Below, one piece after another: positions 1 through 7,492 of a stretch of 64,000 nucleotides of DNA. The stretch is from JBBRGK01 sp036741355 (GTDB lineage: Bacteria; Chloroflexota; Dehalococcoidia; CAUJGQ01), in contig DAINSK010000006.1 in NCBI GenBank assembly GCA_036741355.1, positions 1 to 64,000 of the forward strand. Direction: 5' to 3'. The first letter of the stretch is position 1. Each line of letters starts with the position of its first letter. The notes under the pieces were generated by a model. That model worked only from the letters and a program-made list of their open reading frames with translations. It had not been told where the DNA came from and searched no databases. The position numbers and the translations under genes are program-made.

Positions 1-61
1 CCACAAGCAGCAGCAGAACGCGGCTCAGAGCACGAAGCCAGCGAGTTCGGTGGCGTTCCAT
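1..61 (-). CDS. N-terminal fragment of an exported or membrane protein, cut by the window edge
   Basis: On the minus strand an ATG at 61-59 opens a frame that stays open for 20 codons to the window edge. The peptide begins MERHRTRWLRALSRV and then a run of leucines, which is the basic-then-hydrophobic pattern of a signal peptide or first membrane helix. A GGAGG lies about 19 bases upstream of the ATG, too far for ordinary spacing, but a hairpin (GTCCCG, four-base loop, CGGGAC) sits between the two and could bring them closer. The fragment is too short to name, and it could be chance. Confidence 0.33.
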   Translation of the reverse strand, partial: MERHRTRWLRALSRVLLLLV

Positions 62-270
62 CGTCCCGACCACGGGACTTCCTCCACGCCGTGTCCACGC
101 ACACCGCGACGGTACCGTTCCGAACCGGCGAAACGGTCAGCACCATAGTACCCCCGCCGGCAAGCGACGGACACGGGTCTAAAGCTTCCTTCAACTGGTC
201 TGCCGTCGCTGCGAGTGGTGCGAGGTACGGCTGCTACACTGGCAGGCGAGACCTGCTGGCACTGGAGAAG

Positions 271-981
271 ATGGCGGCTTTTCAGGGAATCCTGTTCGAC
301 TTCTACAACACGCTCGGCACGCGCCGCGATCCCGATGAGTGCGTCGAGGCAACGGCGCTGATCGAATTCGGCTTTGCGGTCGACGTCGCCGCCGTTCGAC
401 ATGCCGTAGGCTCCGTCAATAACCGGATGAACGGCGCCGAGCCTATCGATCACAGCGCCCACAGTCTCTCGCGGGCGGATTACATCGAATACCAGCGCGG
501 TAATCATGCCGGCTGGTTGCGTGAGATGGGCGTCGATCCGTATCACCTGGGCCTCTTCGAACGGCTGGCCGACCTCTGGGATGATCCATCGCGCATCCAC
601 CTGTTCGACGACACGCTTCCGGTTCTGACCAGTTTGCGCGCAGCGGGATTCCGGCTCGGTCTCGTCTCCAACTGGTCGTGGGATTTGCACGCGGTGCTCG
701 AATCCACCGGGCTTGCGCCGCTGCTCGATTGTGTCGTGATCTCTGCGCAGGCCGGCTACCGCAAGCCACACCCGGCGATCTATGAGAAGGGGCTCGGAGC
801 GATCGCGCTCCCGGCGCACGCGGTGTTATTTGTTGGCGACCATCCGCACGCCGACATCGAGGGACCCCTCGGTGCCGGTATGACGCCGGTGCACATCGAT
901 CGCTTCGGCGAAAGCCCGGTCATCCCCGGCGTCACGCGTATTACTTCTCTCTACGAGCTCGTAGGCATACTGACCGGCTGA
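271..981 (+). CDS. HAD-superfamily hydrolase (haloacid dehalogenase/phosphatase type)
   Basis: This 236-residue protein is a cytoplasmic HAD-fold hydrolase. Motif I is FDFYNTLG with the nucleophile D10. The second aspartate of the usual DxD is replaced by Y12, as in 2-haloacid dehalogenases and some other subfamilies, so a classical phosphatase activity is less certain. Motif II is around S133-N134 (LVSNWSWD), motif III is K165 (YRKPHP), and motif IV is FVGDHPHADIEG with D190 and D195. The ATG at 271 is chosen because GGAG lies just upstream and the HAD fold starts at residue 7; the frame is open further upstream without a fold-like sequence. The substrate cannot be told. The preceding 62-270 shows no convincing gene. 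Confidence 0.85.
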   Translation: MAAFQGILFDFYNTLGTRRDPDECVEATALIEFGFAVDVAAVRHAVGSVNNRMNGAEPIDHSAHSLSRADYIEYQRGNHAGWLREMGVDPYHLGLFERLADLWDDPSRIHLFDDTLPVLTSLRAAGFRLGLVSNWSWDLHAVLESTGLAPLLDCVVISAQAGYRKPHPAIYEKGLGAIALPAHAVLFVGDHPHADIEGPLGAGMTPVHIDRFGESPVIPGVTRITSLYELVGILTG

Positions 982-1079
982 CAAGTGTCTCGACTATCGT
1001 AGTCGCAACATTTTCAGTAGCGACTTCATCGTCTATACTCGCTGCATTGCCCCGGCTGCAGCAAAAGAGGAGACAGCGC

Positions 1080-1871
1080 GTGACCTACCACACCGTTCTC
1101 TATGATGTCGCGTGCGGCGTCGCCACCGTGACCCTGAACCGTCCCGAGAAACTAAACGCGCTCAACGACACGCTCGCCGACGAGATCCAGGAGGCAGTCC
1201 GATCGGCGGACGCCGACGACTCCGTACGCGTGATCGTGCTCATTGGCGCCGGCAAGGGTTTCTGCTCCGGTCTCGACCTCACCGGTCCGCGCAATACCGG
1301 CAACGAAACGACGCGCAAACAGCGTCTCGACGACTTCGGCTGGGTAGGCCGAGCGCCGCTGCTCCTGACCACGATCGACAAGCCGGTGATCGCCGCCATC
1401 AACGGACCTGCCGCGGGCGCGGGGCTCTCGCTGGCGCTCGCGGCCGACATTCGTGTCATCGCCGAGGGCACCCGGCTCACCACCGGCTACATACGGCGCG
1501 GGCTCTCGCCGGACGGCGGTATGACGTTCCTGCTGCCGCGGATCGTCGGCCAGGCACGCGCCGCCGAGCTGATCCTCACCTCGCGCTGGCTCGAGGCGGA
1601 TGAATGCGTGCGTATTGGGCTGGCAGCCCGGATGATGCCGGCGGAGGGCTTCCGCGAGGCGGTCGCGGAATACGCGTCCGGCTTCGCCTCAGGACCGCCG
1701 ATCGCTTTGACCTACAGCAAGCGGCTGCTCGTTCAGAGCATGACCGCCGACATGCCGACCATGCTGCGCGCCGAGCTCGTGAACATCCGTACCTGCTTCG
1801 GCACTGACGATGTCCAGGAAGGTATCCGCGCCTTTGCCGAAAAGCGCGAGGCAAAGTTCAGCGGACGGTAG
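1080..1871 (+). CDS. Enoyl-CoA hydratase/isomerase family protein (PaaG-like crotonase)
   Basis: This 263-residue crotonase-fold protein acts on acyl-CoA thioesters in fatty-acid or aromatic-acid breakdown. The two oxyanion-hole segments are visible: GKGFCSGLDLTG near residues 58-69 and NGPAAGAGLSLALAADIR near 108-125. The segment GLSPDGGMTFLLPR near 141-154 carries D145 where PaaG-type isomerases have their catalytic aspartate, so isomerisation or hydration is equally possible. The GTG at 1080 is chosen because AGAGGAGA lies about seven bases upstream and the fold begins at once; an upstream TTG at 1047 has no such support. The downstream neighbour is convergent and no other beta-oxidation gene is adjacent. 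Confidence 0.85.
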   Translation: MTYHTVLYDVACGVATVTLNRPEKLNALNDTLADEIQEAVRSADADDSVRVIVLIGAGKGFCSGLDLTGPRNTGNETTRKQRLDDFGWVGRAPLLLTTIDKPVIAAINGPAAGAGLSLALAADIRVIAEGTRLTTGYIRRGLSPDGGMTFLLPRIVGQARAAELILTSRWLEADECVRIGLAARMMPAEGFREAVAEYASGFASGPPIALTYSKRLLVQSMTADMPTMLRAELVNIRTCFGTDDVQEGIRAFAEKREAKFSGR

Positions 1872-1930
1872 GACCAGCGTACTGCCGCCCAGCGGTGCTG
1901 CTCACTCCGCACCATTAGTACGAAACGCGT

Positions 1931-1976
1931 CCTAAGGTCCCCTCCCTGCATCGGGGAGGGGTAGGGGGTGGGGTAG
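1931..1976. repeat. Type-A GC-rich palindromic repeat, copy 1
   Basis: This 46-bp element contains an inverted repeat, CCCCTCCC (1939-1946) against GGGAGGGG (1954-1961), followed by a G-rich tail. The reverse complement of 38554-38599 matches it at 38 of 46 positions by eye. It overlaps the last codons of the minus-strand flavoprotein gene and supplies its TAG stop at 1932-1934. As RNA it would form a strong hairpin between the two convergent genes here, so it may also help end transcription. Confidence 0.8.
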
Positions 1977-3230
1977 TCCCCCGCCGCCGACTGCTTTTCC
2001 GGCGATGTGGCCCGTCGACCACGCCCACTGGAAATTGAAGCCACCGATGCGGCCGTCGCACTCCAGCATCTCCCCAACCAAATAGAGACCCGGGACGCGA
2101 CGTGACTGCATTGTACGGGCGTCGATTTCGTTGAGCGGCACTCCGCCCGCCGTCACCTCCGCATAGTTCCAGCCGCGGTCGCGAACGATTGGCAGCGGGA
2201 GCCCCGTGAGTTCGTGGGAGAGCAATCGCCGTTGTTCTTTTGTCATCTGACCGGCCGGCAGCGCCGGATCGAAGCCCGCGTGCTCCACCAACACCGCCGC
2301 CAGCCGTTCCGGCAGTTCCTCGGCGAGGACGTTCTTGACCAGTGTCCGCGGCCGTGAGGCGGCGCCGTCGATCAGCCACCGATCTGCCAGTTCAAAACTC
2401 CGGCCGGGCAAGAAGTTGCACAGGAGCCTGGCTTCCGCGTCCCCTTTCACTCTGCTGGCATTCACCCAGTGACGGCTGGCGTCCATGGCCACGGGGCCGC
2501 TGACCCCGAAATGTGTCCAGAGCACGCTGCCCGACCGCCGATCAACCAATTTGCCGCCCGCCATCGTCGAAAGCTCGGCCGCGTGCGATACGCCCGATAT
2601 CCGAGCGTGGAAGAAGTGCTCGTCGAGCACGAGCGGCACGAGGGCGGGAAACGTGTCGGAGACGGTATGCCCCAGGGCGCGGGCGATCGCCCAGCCGCCG
2701 CCGTCGCTTCCCGTTCGGGGCAGCGACCGTCCGCCGGTCGCCATGATGACCGCCTTCGCGGCCAGTTCTCCGCGCTCAAACTGCACGACGAAGCCATTGC
2801 GCTGTTCTATGCCGGTCACGCGGACGCCCGCACGGACTTCGACCTCCAGCTCGCGACAGCGCTGCACGAGCGCATCCAGGACCGTGCGCGCCTTGTCTGA
2901 CGTCGGAAACAGCTTTCCCGTCTCCTCGCACTTGAGCGCAACACCAAGTGACGCGAACCAGCGCACCACATCGCGCTCGTCGAAAGCGGCGAGGATGTAG
3001 CGGATGATCGTGCGGGAGCCGTTGAAGTCGTCCGCGCGGACTTCGTCGTGCGTGACGTTGCAGCGACCGCCTCCGGAAATCAGGATCTTCGTCCCGATAG
3101 ACTGAGCCCCGTCGAGAAGCAGAATGCGGGGCCTACCGCCCGCCGCCCGAGACGTCTCCGCCGCAAAGATGCCGGCCGCAAGCCCTGCCGCCCCGGCCCC
3201 GATGACTGCTATGTCAGCTCGCTCAACCAT
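1932..3230 (-). CDS. NAD(P)/FAD-dependent oxidoreductase, BaiN/HI0933 (YhiN) family
   Basis: This 432-residue flavoprotein begins with a Rossmann dinucleotide-binding loop, DIAVIGAGAAGLAAG, at about residues 6-20. It carries the family signatures GTKILISGGGRCNVTH near residue 50 and ATGGRSLPRTGSDGGG in the middle. Towards the end ETAGGV-type sequence (VTAGGVPLNEID) and GLYLVGEMLECDGRIGGFNFQWAWSTG complete the FAD-binding half of the YhiN/BaiN family. The physiological substrate of most members is unknown; BaiN itself was linked to bile-acid dehydroxylation, which need not apply here. The last 14 or so residues (LPHPLPLPDAGRGP) are encoded by the type-A repeat and are probably not part of the fold. 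The ATG at 3230 has no clear ribosome site. Confidence 0.9.
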   Translation of the reverse strand: MVERADIAVIGAGAAGLAAGIFAAETSRAAGGRPRILLLDGAQSIGTKILISGGGRCNVTHDEVRADDFNGSRTIIRYILAAFDERDVVRWFASLGVALKCEETGKLFPTSDKARTVLDALVQRCRELEVEVRAGVRVTGIEQRNGFVVQFERGELAAKAVIMATGGRSLPRTGSDGGGWAIARALGHTVSDTFPALVPLVLDEHFFHARISGVSHAAELSTMAGGKLVDRRSGSVLWTHFGVSGPVAMDASRHWVNASRVKGDAEARLLCNFLPGRSFELADRWLIDGAASRPRTLVKNVLAEELPERLAAVLVEHAGFDPALPAGQMTKEQRRLLSHELTGLPLPIVRDRGWNYAEVTAGGVPLNEIDARTMQSRRVPGLYLVGEMLECDGRIGGFNFQWAWSTGHIAGKAVGGGGLPHPLPLPDAGRGP

Positions 3231-3269
3231 GCCGCGATCGTAGCAGCCACGGGCAGGACTTGAGCCGGA

Positions 3270-3665
3270 TCACCGCTTTCGACGCTTCGTTTGTTTGCTG
3301 GTCCTTTGCATCTGATTGAGCTGAAACATGGTTGCCGCGAGACTAACAGCGTCAGGATTCGATCTGCTCACCCGTTTGACACGTCGCTGAGCCTCCTGGT
3401 AACAGGATGCGTCATCCCTGTCGCCGATCACCCAGACCGTCGCGAGTGTTCCATCGGGGTCCGTGGTGAAAATGATCCGCCAATTGCGATCGCCGACGAC
3501 GATCTTGCGCCAGCCGGTGAGCTCTCTGCCAAGCGGCAGGCCGGCGTCCTTTCCGACCTCCTCCAAGCGGAGCAGCTTTTTGAGTAAGAGTGAAAGATTC
3601 CCCGCCGCGACGTACCTATTGAGGGCTTCGACGGCCTCACGGATCAGTTCTACCCGAACCGGCAC
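3270..3665 (-). CDS. RelE/ParE-superfamily toxin
   Basis: This 131-residue protein matches the small RelE-like fold. The central segment LTGWRKIVVGDRNWRIIFTT and then ATVWVIGDRDDASCYQEAQ is the strand-rich core in which such toxins bind ribosomal A-site mRNA or gyrase. The last 30 residues are a lysine/arginine-rich extension (TSKQTKRRKR at the end). It starts at a GTG that directly follows the TAG stop of the upstream antitoxin gene, with no base between them, so translation is probably coupled. The likely role is a growth-inhibiting toxin held in check by the partner; which RelE-type activity it has cannot be told. Confidence 0.8.
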   Translation of the reverse strand: MPVRVELIREAVEALNRYVAAGNLSLLLKKLLRLEEVGKDAGLPLGRELTGWRKIVVGDRNWRIIFTTDPDGTLATVWVIGDRDDASCYQEAQRRVKRVSRSNPDAVSLAATMFQLNQMQRTSKQTKRRKR

Positions 3666-3968
3666 CTACTCGTCCGCGTCAAGAAGTTGTTCCCGTGTGT
3701 AGCCGAACTGCGCAAGGACATCGTCAAGCGAATATCGCTCCGGCCCGGTTGTCATCATCCGAGCGGCGGCAACGGATACATCGATTAGATTCTCTTGCAA
3801 CTCCTGCAGCTCCTCCAACCGCTTCATGCTTACGACAGCCGCGACCGGCCGGTTGTTGCGCAGGACAACCTGGACCCGTCCAGCTTCGGCCTCGCGGACA
3901 AGGGCGGAAACGCCAAGTTTGCTCGCGTTGGTGATGGAGATCAGGGCGGATGTATCGATCGTGGCCAC
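3666..3968 (-). CDS. Phd/YefM-family antitoxin
   Basis: The protein is about 100 residues long. The N-terminal half (SITNASKLGVSALVREAEAG, then VVLRNNRPVAAVVSMKRLEEL) is the Phd/YefM DNA-binding fold. The C-terminal half, including ERYSLDDVLAQFGYTREQLLD, would be the toxin-wrapping tail. A GTG at 3968 is preferred because GGAGG sits five bases upstream; an ATG at 3989 in the same frame would add seven residues but has no ribosome site. The toxin gene follows immediately. In this family the antitoxin, alone or with toxin, represses its own promoter, so regulation is likely by the pair itself. Confidence 0.8.
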   Translation of the reverse strand: MATIDTSALISITNASKLGVSALVREAEAGRVQVVLRNNRPVAAVVSMKRLEELQELQENLIDVSVAAARMMTTGPERYSLDDVLAQFGYTREQLLDADE

Positions 3969-4329
3969 AGCATCCTCCGTAGTCTGCATAGAATTCTACA
4001 TAGGTTGGGGTGGGTCAACAAGTGGTATCCCGTTGCATCTCCCCGGTAGTATCACGGGCTCGACCGCCATGGAGCACAATTCCATGTAGACCTCCCGGCG
4101 TCGGCAGGACGGCGTACAGCCAATAAGACTGAACTGATGAACCGGACGGTAGTCGCCGGTGACGCAGAGACGGGAATCATGCACGTTAACCGCCGGCGGT
4201 AATCGGCCGAAGCCGTGGGGAATTTAGGTTTGACGAAACTTGACCGCAATCCAGATCGTGCTCCATTCAGGACCTAACGACCGGTATGACCCGGCCGGTT
4301 GGTACGGGTAGCTGGGGAGGAGCATCGGG
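3969..4329. other. Intergenic stretch between the toxin-antitoxin pair and the phosphoesterase gene
   Basis: I see no gene in this 361-base stretch, which separates two divergent transcription units and must hold promoters for both. One clear element is an inverted repeat, CATGGA (4068-4073) and TCCATG (4081-4086) with a seven-base spacer, which could be an operator. A TTGACG/TTGACC-like pair lies near 4230-4245, but no convincing minus-10 box can be assigned. Confidence 0.5.
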
Positions 4330-5775
4330 ATGGTCGCGAAAATAGTGCACAAATGGCGTTCGCTGGCTTTAGCTGGCGTGGCCTGCGCGCTGGTGCTCGC
4401 AAGCGGCAGGACCGGCTCCGATGTGCGGCCGGCTGGGGCAGACGCTGAGGGAATCGATAAGATCCAGCACGTCGTGATCATCATGCAGGAGAATCGCTCG
4501 TTCGATTCGTACTTCGGCACTTTCCCAGGCGCCGATGGCATTCCCTTGCGTGACGGCGTGCCCGCCGTTTGCGTGCCCGACCCGGCGAGCGGCGTCTGTG
4601 TCAGGCCGTACCACGACCCGAACGACCGTAACGCAGGCGGCCCTCACGGCGAGACCAACGCAACCGCCGACATCGGCGACGGTGCCATGGACGGATTTAT
4701 TGCGCAGCAGCAAGGAGGGCGCATGCGCGCGTGCGCCGGCGCCAACGACCCGAACTGCGCGCGGGCTGGCAAGGAACCTGACGTCATGGGTTACCACGAC
4801 GCCCGCGAGATACCGAACTATTGGACGTACGCGCAGCAGTTCGTGCTCCAGGACCGCATGTTCGAGCCGAACGCCTCTTGGAGCCTGCCGGCGCACTTGT
4901 TTACCGTTTCGGGCTGGTCCGCGCGTTGTGCGAACGCGGACCCTTTGAGCTGTACTGATGCACTGCAGACGCCGACGGGCACAGCATTCCTGTTTCTCCC
5001 ACCTGCACGGCGCACCGCTCTCCCCAAGCCGCTCTTCTCATGGACCGATGTTACGTACCTGCTGCACAACGCCGGTGTGAGCTGGGGCTATTACCTTGAT
5101 GAGGGAACCGAACCCGACTGCGAAGACGACCAGATGTTCTGTCAGGCGAAACCACAGAAGGCGCTCGTGCCGGGTATCTGGAATCCGCTGCCCTGGTTCG
5201 AGACCGTGCAGCAGGACAACGAGTTGGATAATGTCCAACCGCTGAAGAACGTCTACGACGCGGCCCGAGCGGGCACCCTCCCGGCGGTATCCTGGGTGAT
5301 GCCGAACGGTCACGACAGCGAACACCCGCCCGCACTCGTGAGCGATGGCCAGGCGTACACGACCAGCCTCATCAACGCGATCATGAAGGGCCCGGACTGG
5401 AGCAGCACGGCGATCTTTCTAACCTGGGACGATTGGGGCGGCTTCTACGACCACGTCGTGCCGCCGCAGATAGACCAGAACGGTTACGGACTGCGCGTAC
5501 CCGGGATCGTGATCAGCCCCTACGCGAGGCAGGGGTATATCGACCATCAGACGCTGAGCTTCGACGCGTACCTTAAGTTCATCGAGGACCGGTTCCTGGG
5601 CGGCCAGCGCATCGACCCCCAGACCGACGGCCGTCCCGACCCGCGCCCCGATGTCCGCGAGAATGCACCGCAGCTCGGCGACCTGACGCAGGACTTCGAC
5701 TTCACGCAGCCGCCGCGCCGGCCGCTGATTCTGCCGGTGAAGCCGCCGCCGGGTCCGGCTTCCGAAGGCGGATGA
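4330..5775 (+). CDS. Secreted phosphoesterase (non-specific phospholipase C/AcpA family)
   Basis: This 481-residue protein belongs to the alkaline-phosphatase-fold phosphoesterase family that includes phospholipase C and acid phosphatase AcpA. An N-terminal hydrophobic segment (residues about 10-30) is a probable signal peptide, so it acts outside the membrane. The hallmark HVVIIMQENRSFDSYFGTFP follows at about residues 50-70. Later come WVMPNGHDSEHPP, FLTWDDWGGFYDHVVPP and YGLRVPGIVISPYARQG, the metal- and substrate-site segments of the family. The ATG at 4330 is preceded by GGGGAGGAG. A role in phosphate release from phospholipids or phosphoesters is likely; the exact substrate is open. It converges with the propeller gene downstream. 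Confidence 0.88.
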   Translation: MVAKIVHKWRSLALAGVACALVLASGRTGSDVRPAGADAEGIDKIQHVVIIMQENRSFDSYFGTFPGADGIPLRDGVPAVCVPDPASGVCVRPYHDPNDRNAGGPHGETNATADIGDGAMDGFIAQQQGGRMRACAGANDPNCARAGKEPDVMGYHDAREIPNYWTYAQQFVLQDRMFEPNASWSLPAHLFTVSGWSARCANADPLSCTDALQTPTGTAFLFLPPARRTALPKPLFSWTDVTYLLHNAGVSWGYYLDEGTEPDCEDDQMFCQAKPQKALVPGIWNPLPWFETVQQDNELDNVQPLKNVYDAARAGTLPAVSWVMPNGHDSEHPPALVSDGQAYTTSLINAIMKGPDWSSTAIFLTWDDWGGFYDHVVPPQIDQNGYGLRVPGIVISPYARQGYIDHQTLSFDAYLKFIEDRFLGGQRIDPQTDGRPDPRPDVRENAPQLGDLTQDFDFTQPPRRPLILPVKPPPGPASEGG

Positions 5776-5818
5776 ACAATCAGGCTGACGGCACGCCAAG
5801 CCGGGGCACTGGCCGAGT

Positions 5819-7417
5819 CTACTGCCCCTGCAGCCCATAAGCTATGACGTGTCCGTCGTCGTCCGCCATGTACATCCTCCCGGCCACGACGATCGGGCTC
5901 TGCCAGTGAATTTTGCCGATGTTGCCGCCCGCCGAAGGTTGTCCTGAGCTCCATAGCTGGTTTCCCGTGCTTGGGTCACGTGCAAGCACGCCGTTTGCGC
6001 CCGCGATGAATAGCACACCGCCGGCGACGATCGGCGAAGTGCCACCCGTGTTTACTCGCCACGCCTCGCGCAACGCAGTTCGACCAGACCCGTCAGTTAC
6101 CACGTTGTAGGCGATTGAGGACCTGGCCGTCGTCAGAAAAATCCACGTCGCTCCGCTCGAGTCCTGCCATGCCACCGGTGCGGTGAGGATCTGGCCGGCG
6201 TTCGTATTGACCTGTTGCAGCTCACCGCCCAGCCCGCCGAGGCGCGTGCGATCGATCAGGCGCAGAACACTGTCTTTCCCGCCCTGCACCAGCAGGTACG
6301 GAGTGCTGCTCCCCGACTGAGGCGGCAGCAGTACGGGCGCCGTACTGCCAAGGTCAATGTCGCCGTCGTCGAGCTCCTGGTAGTTGCTCGGCGTATTCCA
6401 ATCCAGCAAGGCAGAAGCGTCGCCGCTCAGCCGCAGTACGCTGTCGCCGTAGTCAACTCCGCCGCCGGACGCATCGAAGGGTCCGTTGCCGGTCGCCAAA
6501 AACAAGCTGCCATCGGTCGGACCGCCGCTCTGGTCCACGACCACGCCCGACCGCGCCCAGATCCCCGCCTCGCGGCTGCCGCATGAAGCCGGAGTATTGT
6601 CGACGACATCGCGAGGCGCTAACAGTTGGTGCTGGTCGCTGCAGAGCGCATTGAATACGTGGCTGCTGCCGTCGGCGATGCTGATTGCCATGATATGGCC
6701 GTCGTAGGGGCCGAAGTCGCCGTTATAGCCGGAAAGGGCGACATACAGAAAGCCATTCGCGAGGTTCAGCGCCGAGGAGCGCTTCTCGAAGCCGTTCATC
6801 AGTGTCACCGGCACCGGCCACGGCCGTGCCCTGTCTTCCTGGCCGGTGGCGACCGCGTAGCGATGTACCGCCCCGTCGTTGCCGGCTGCGTAGACCCACT
6901 GTCGCAACGGGTCGGCGGCCGGCGTGGCACAGACCTGGCAGCGTTGATTACCGATCCGCGGCCCCGATGTATCCTGCTGCCAGATCGTTGCCCCATTTTG
7001 GGCGTTCAGAGCCAGTGTGCTCCCGTGCGAGGTGGTCACGAACAGCAGATCTTGCGCCAAGCCCTCGGGCAGCTGAACGCCGGAAAGCAAAATCGGCGAC
7101 CCACCGGATAGCTCGGGCAACGACTGCGTCCACAGACGGACCAGTCTGCTTACGGTCGACGGCGTGATCGCCGTCTCGTCGGGGCTGACACCGCTGCGTT
7201 GGGGATCGTGGTCGAACACCGGCCAGTCTTCGGGTGCTGTCGCCTGTTGCCTGCGTGTTAGCTCCGGTCCTCCGGCGACGGAGACGCCCGCGGTCGCCGC
7301 TATATGGCGGGCGCTCTGTTTGTGGCCGCTATCGCAGGCCATGAATGCAACAGTGAACATCGCCACCAGTAACGCGAGCCCGCGCTTTTGCCGCCTATTC
7401 ACAATCCACCTCTGCAC
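5819..7417 (-). CDS. PQQ-like beta-propeller repeat lipoprotein
   Basis: This 532-residue protein has a basic start, a hydrophobic stretch and then FMACDSG, which resembles a lipobox, so it is probably an exported lipoprotein. The rest consists of repeated blades of the PQQ-dehydrogenase/BamB type, for example GSTLALNAQNGATIWQQ, GNDGAVHRYAVATGQ, GANGVLARDPSTGNQLWSSG and DDDGHVIAYG at the end. Proteins of this kind bind ligands or partners; no PQQ-dehydrogenase catalytic residues can be assigned. The start is a GTG at 7417; another GTG at 7402 with AGGTGG just upstream is also possible. It is divergent from treX with only about 75 bases between. Confidence 0.82.
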   Translation of the reverse strand: MQRWIVNRRQKRGLALLVAMFTVAFMACDSGHKQSARHIAATAGVSVAGGPELTRRQQATAPEDWPVFDHDPQRSGVSPDETAITPSTVSRLVRLWTQSLPELSGGSPILLSGVQLPEGLAQDLLFVTTSHGSTLALNAQNGATIWQQDTSGPRIGNQRCQVCATPAADPLRQWVYAAGNDGAVHRYAVATGQEDRARPWPVPVTLMNGFEKRSSALNLANGFLYVALSGYNGDFGPYDGHIMAISIADGSSHVFNALCSDQHQLLAPRDVVDNTPASCGSREAGIWARSGVVVDQSGGPTDGSLFLATGNGPFDASGGGVDYGDSVLRLSGDASALLDWNTPSNYQELDDGDIDLGSTAPVLLPPQSGSSTPYLLVQGGKDSVLRLIDRTRLGGLGGELQQVNTNAGQILTAPVAWQDSSGATWIFLTTARSSIAYNVVTDGSGRTALREAWRVNTGGTSPIVAGGVLFIAGANGVLARDPSTGNQLWSSGQPSAGGNIGKIHWQSPIVVAGRMYMADDDGHVIAYGLQGQ

Positions 7418-7492
7418 CAGTGTTCCACGATAAAGACCGTACCGACAGGTAATCGTATTATGTGGGCTAGGCCCCGGTATCAGGAGATTGGT

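Noticed and set aside
25..819. A 264-codon minus-strand frame opposite the HAD hydrolase
   Set aside because: It is arginine-rich, has no recognisable domain, and lies across a gene with clear HAD motifs, so it is a GC-driven shadow.
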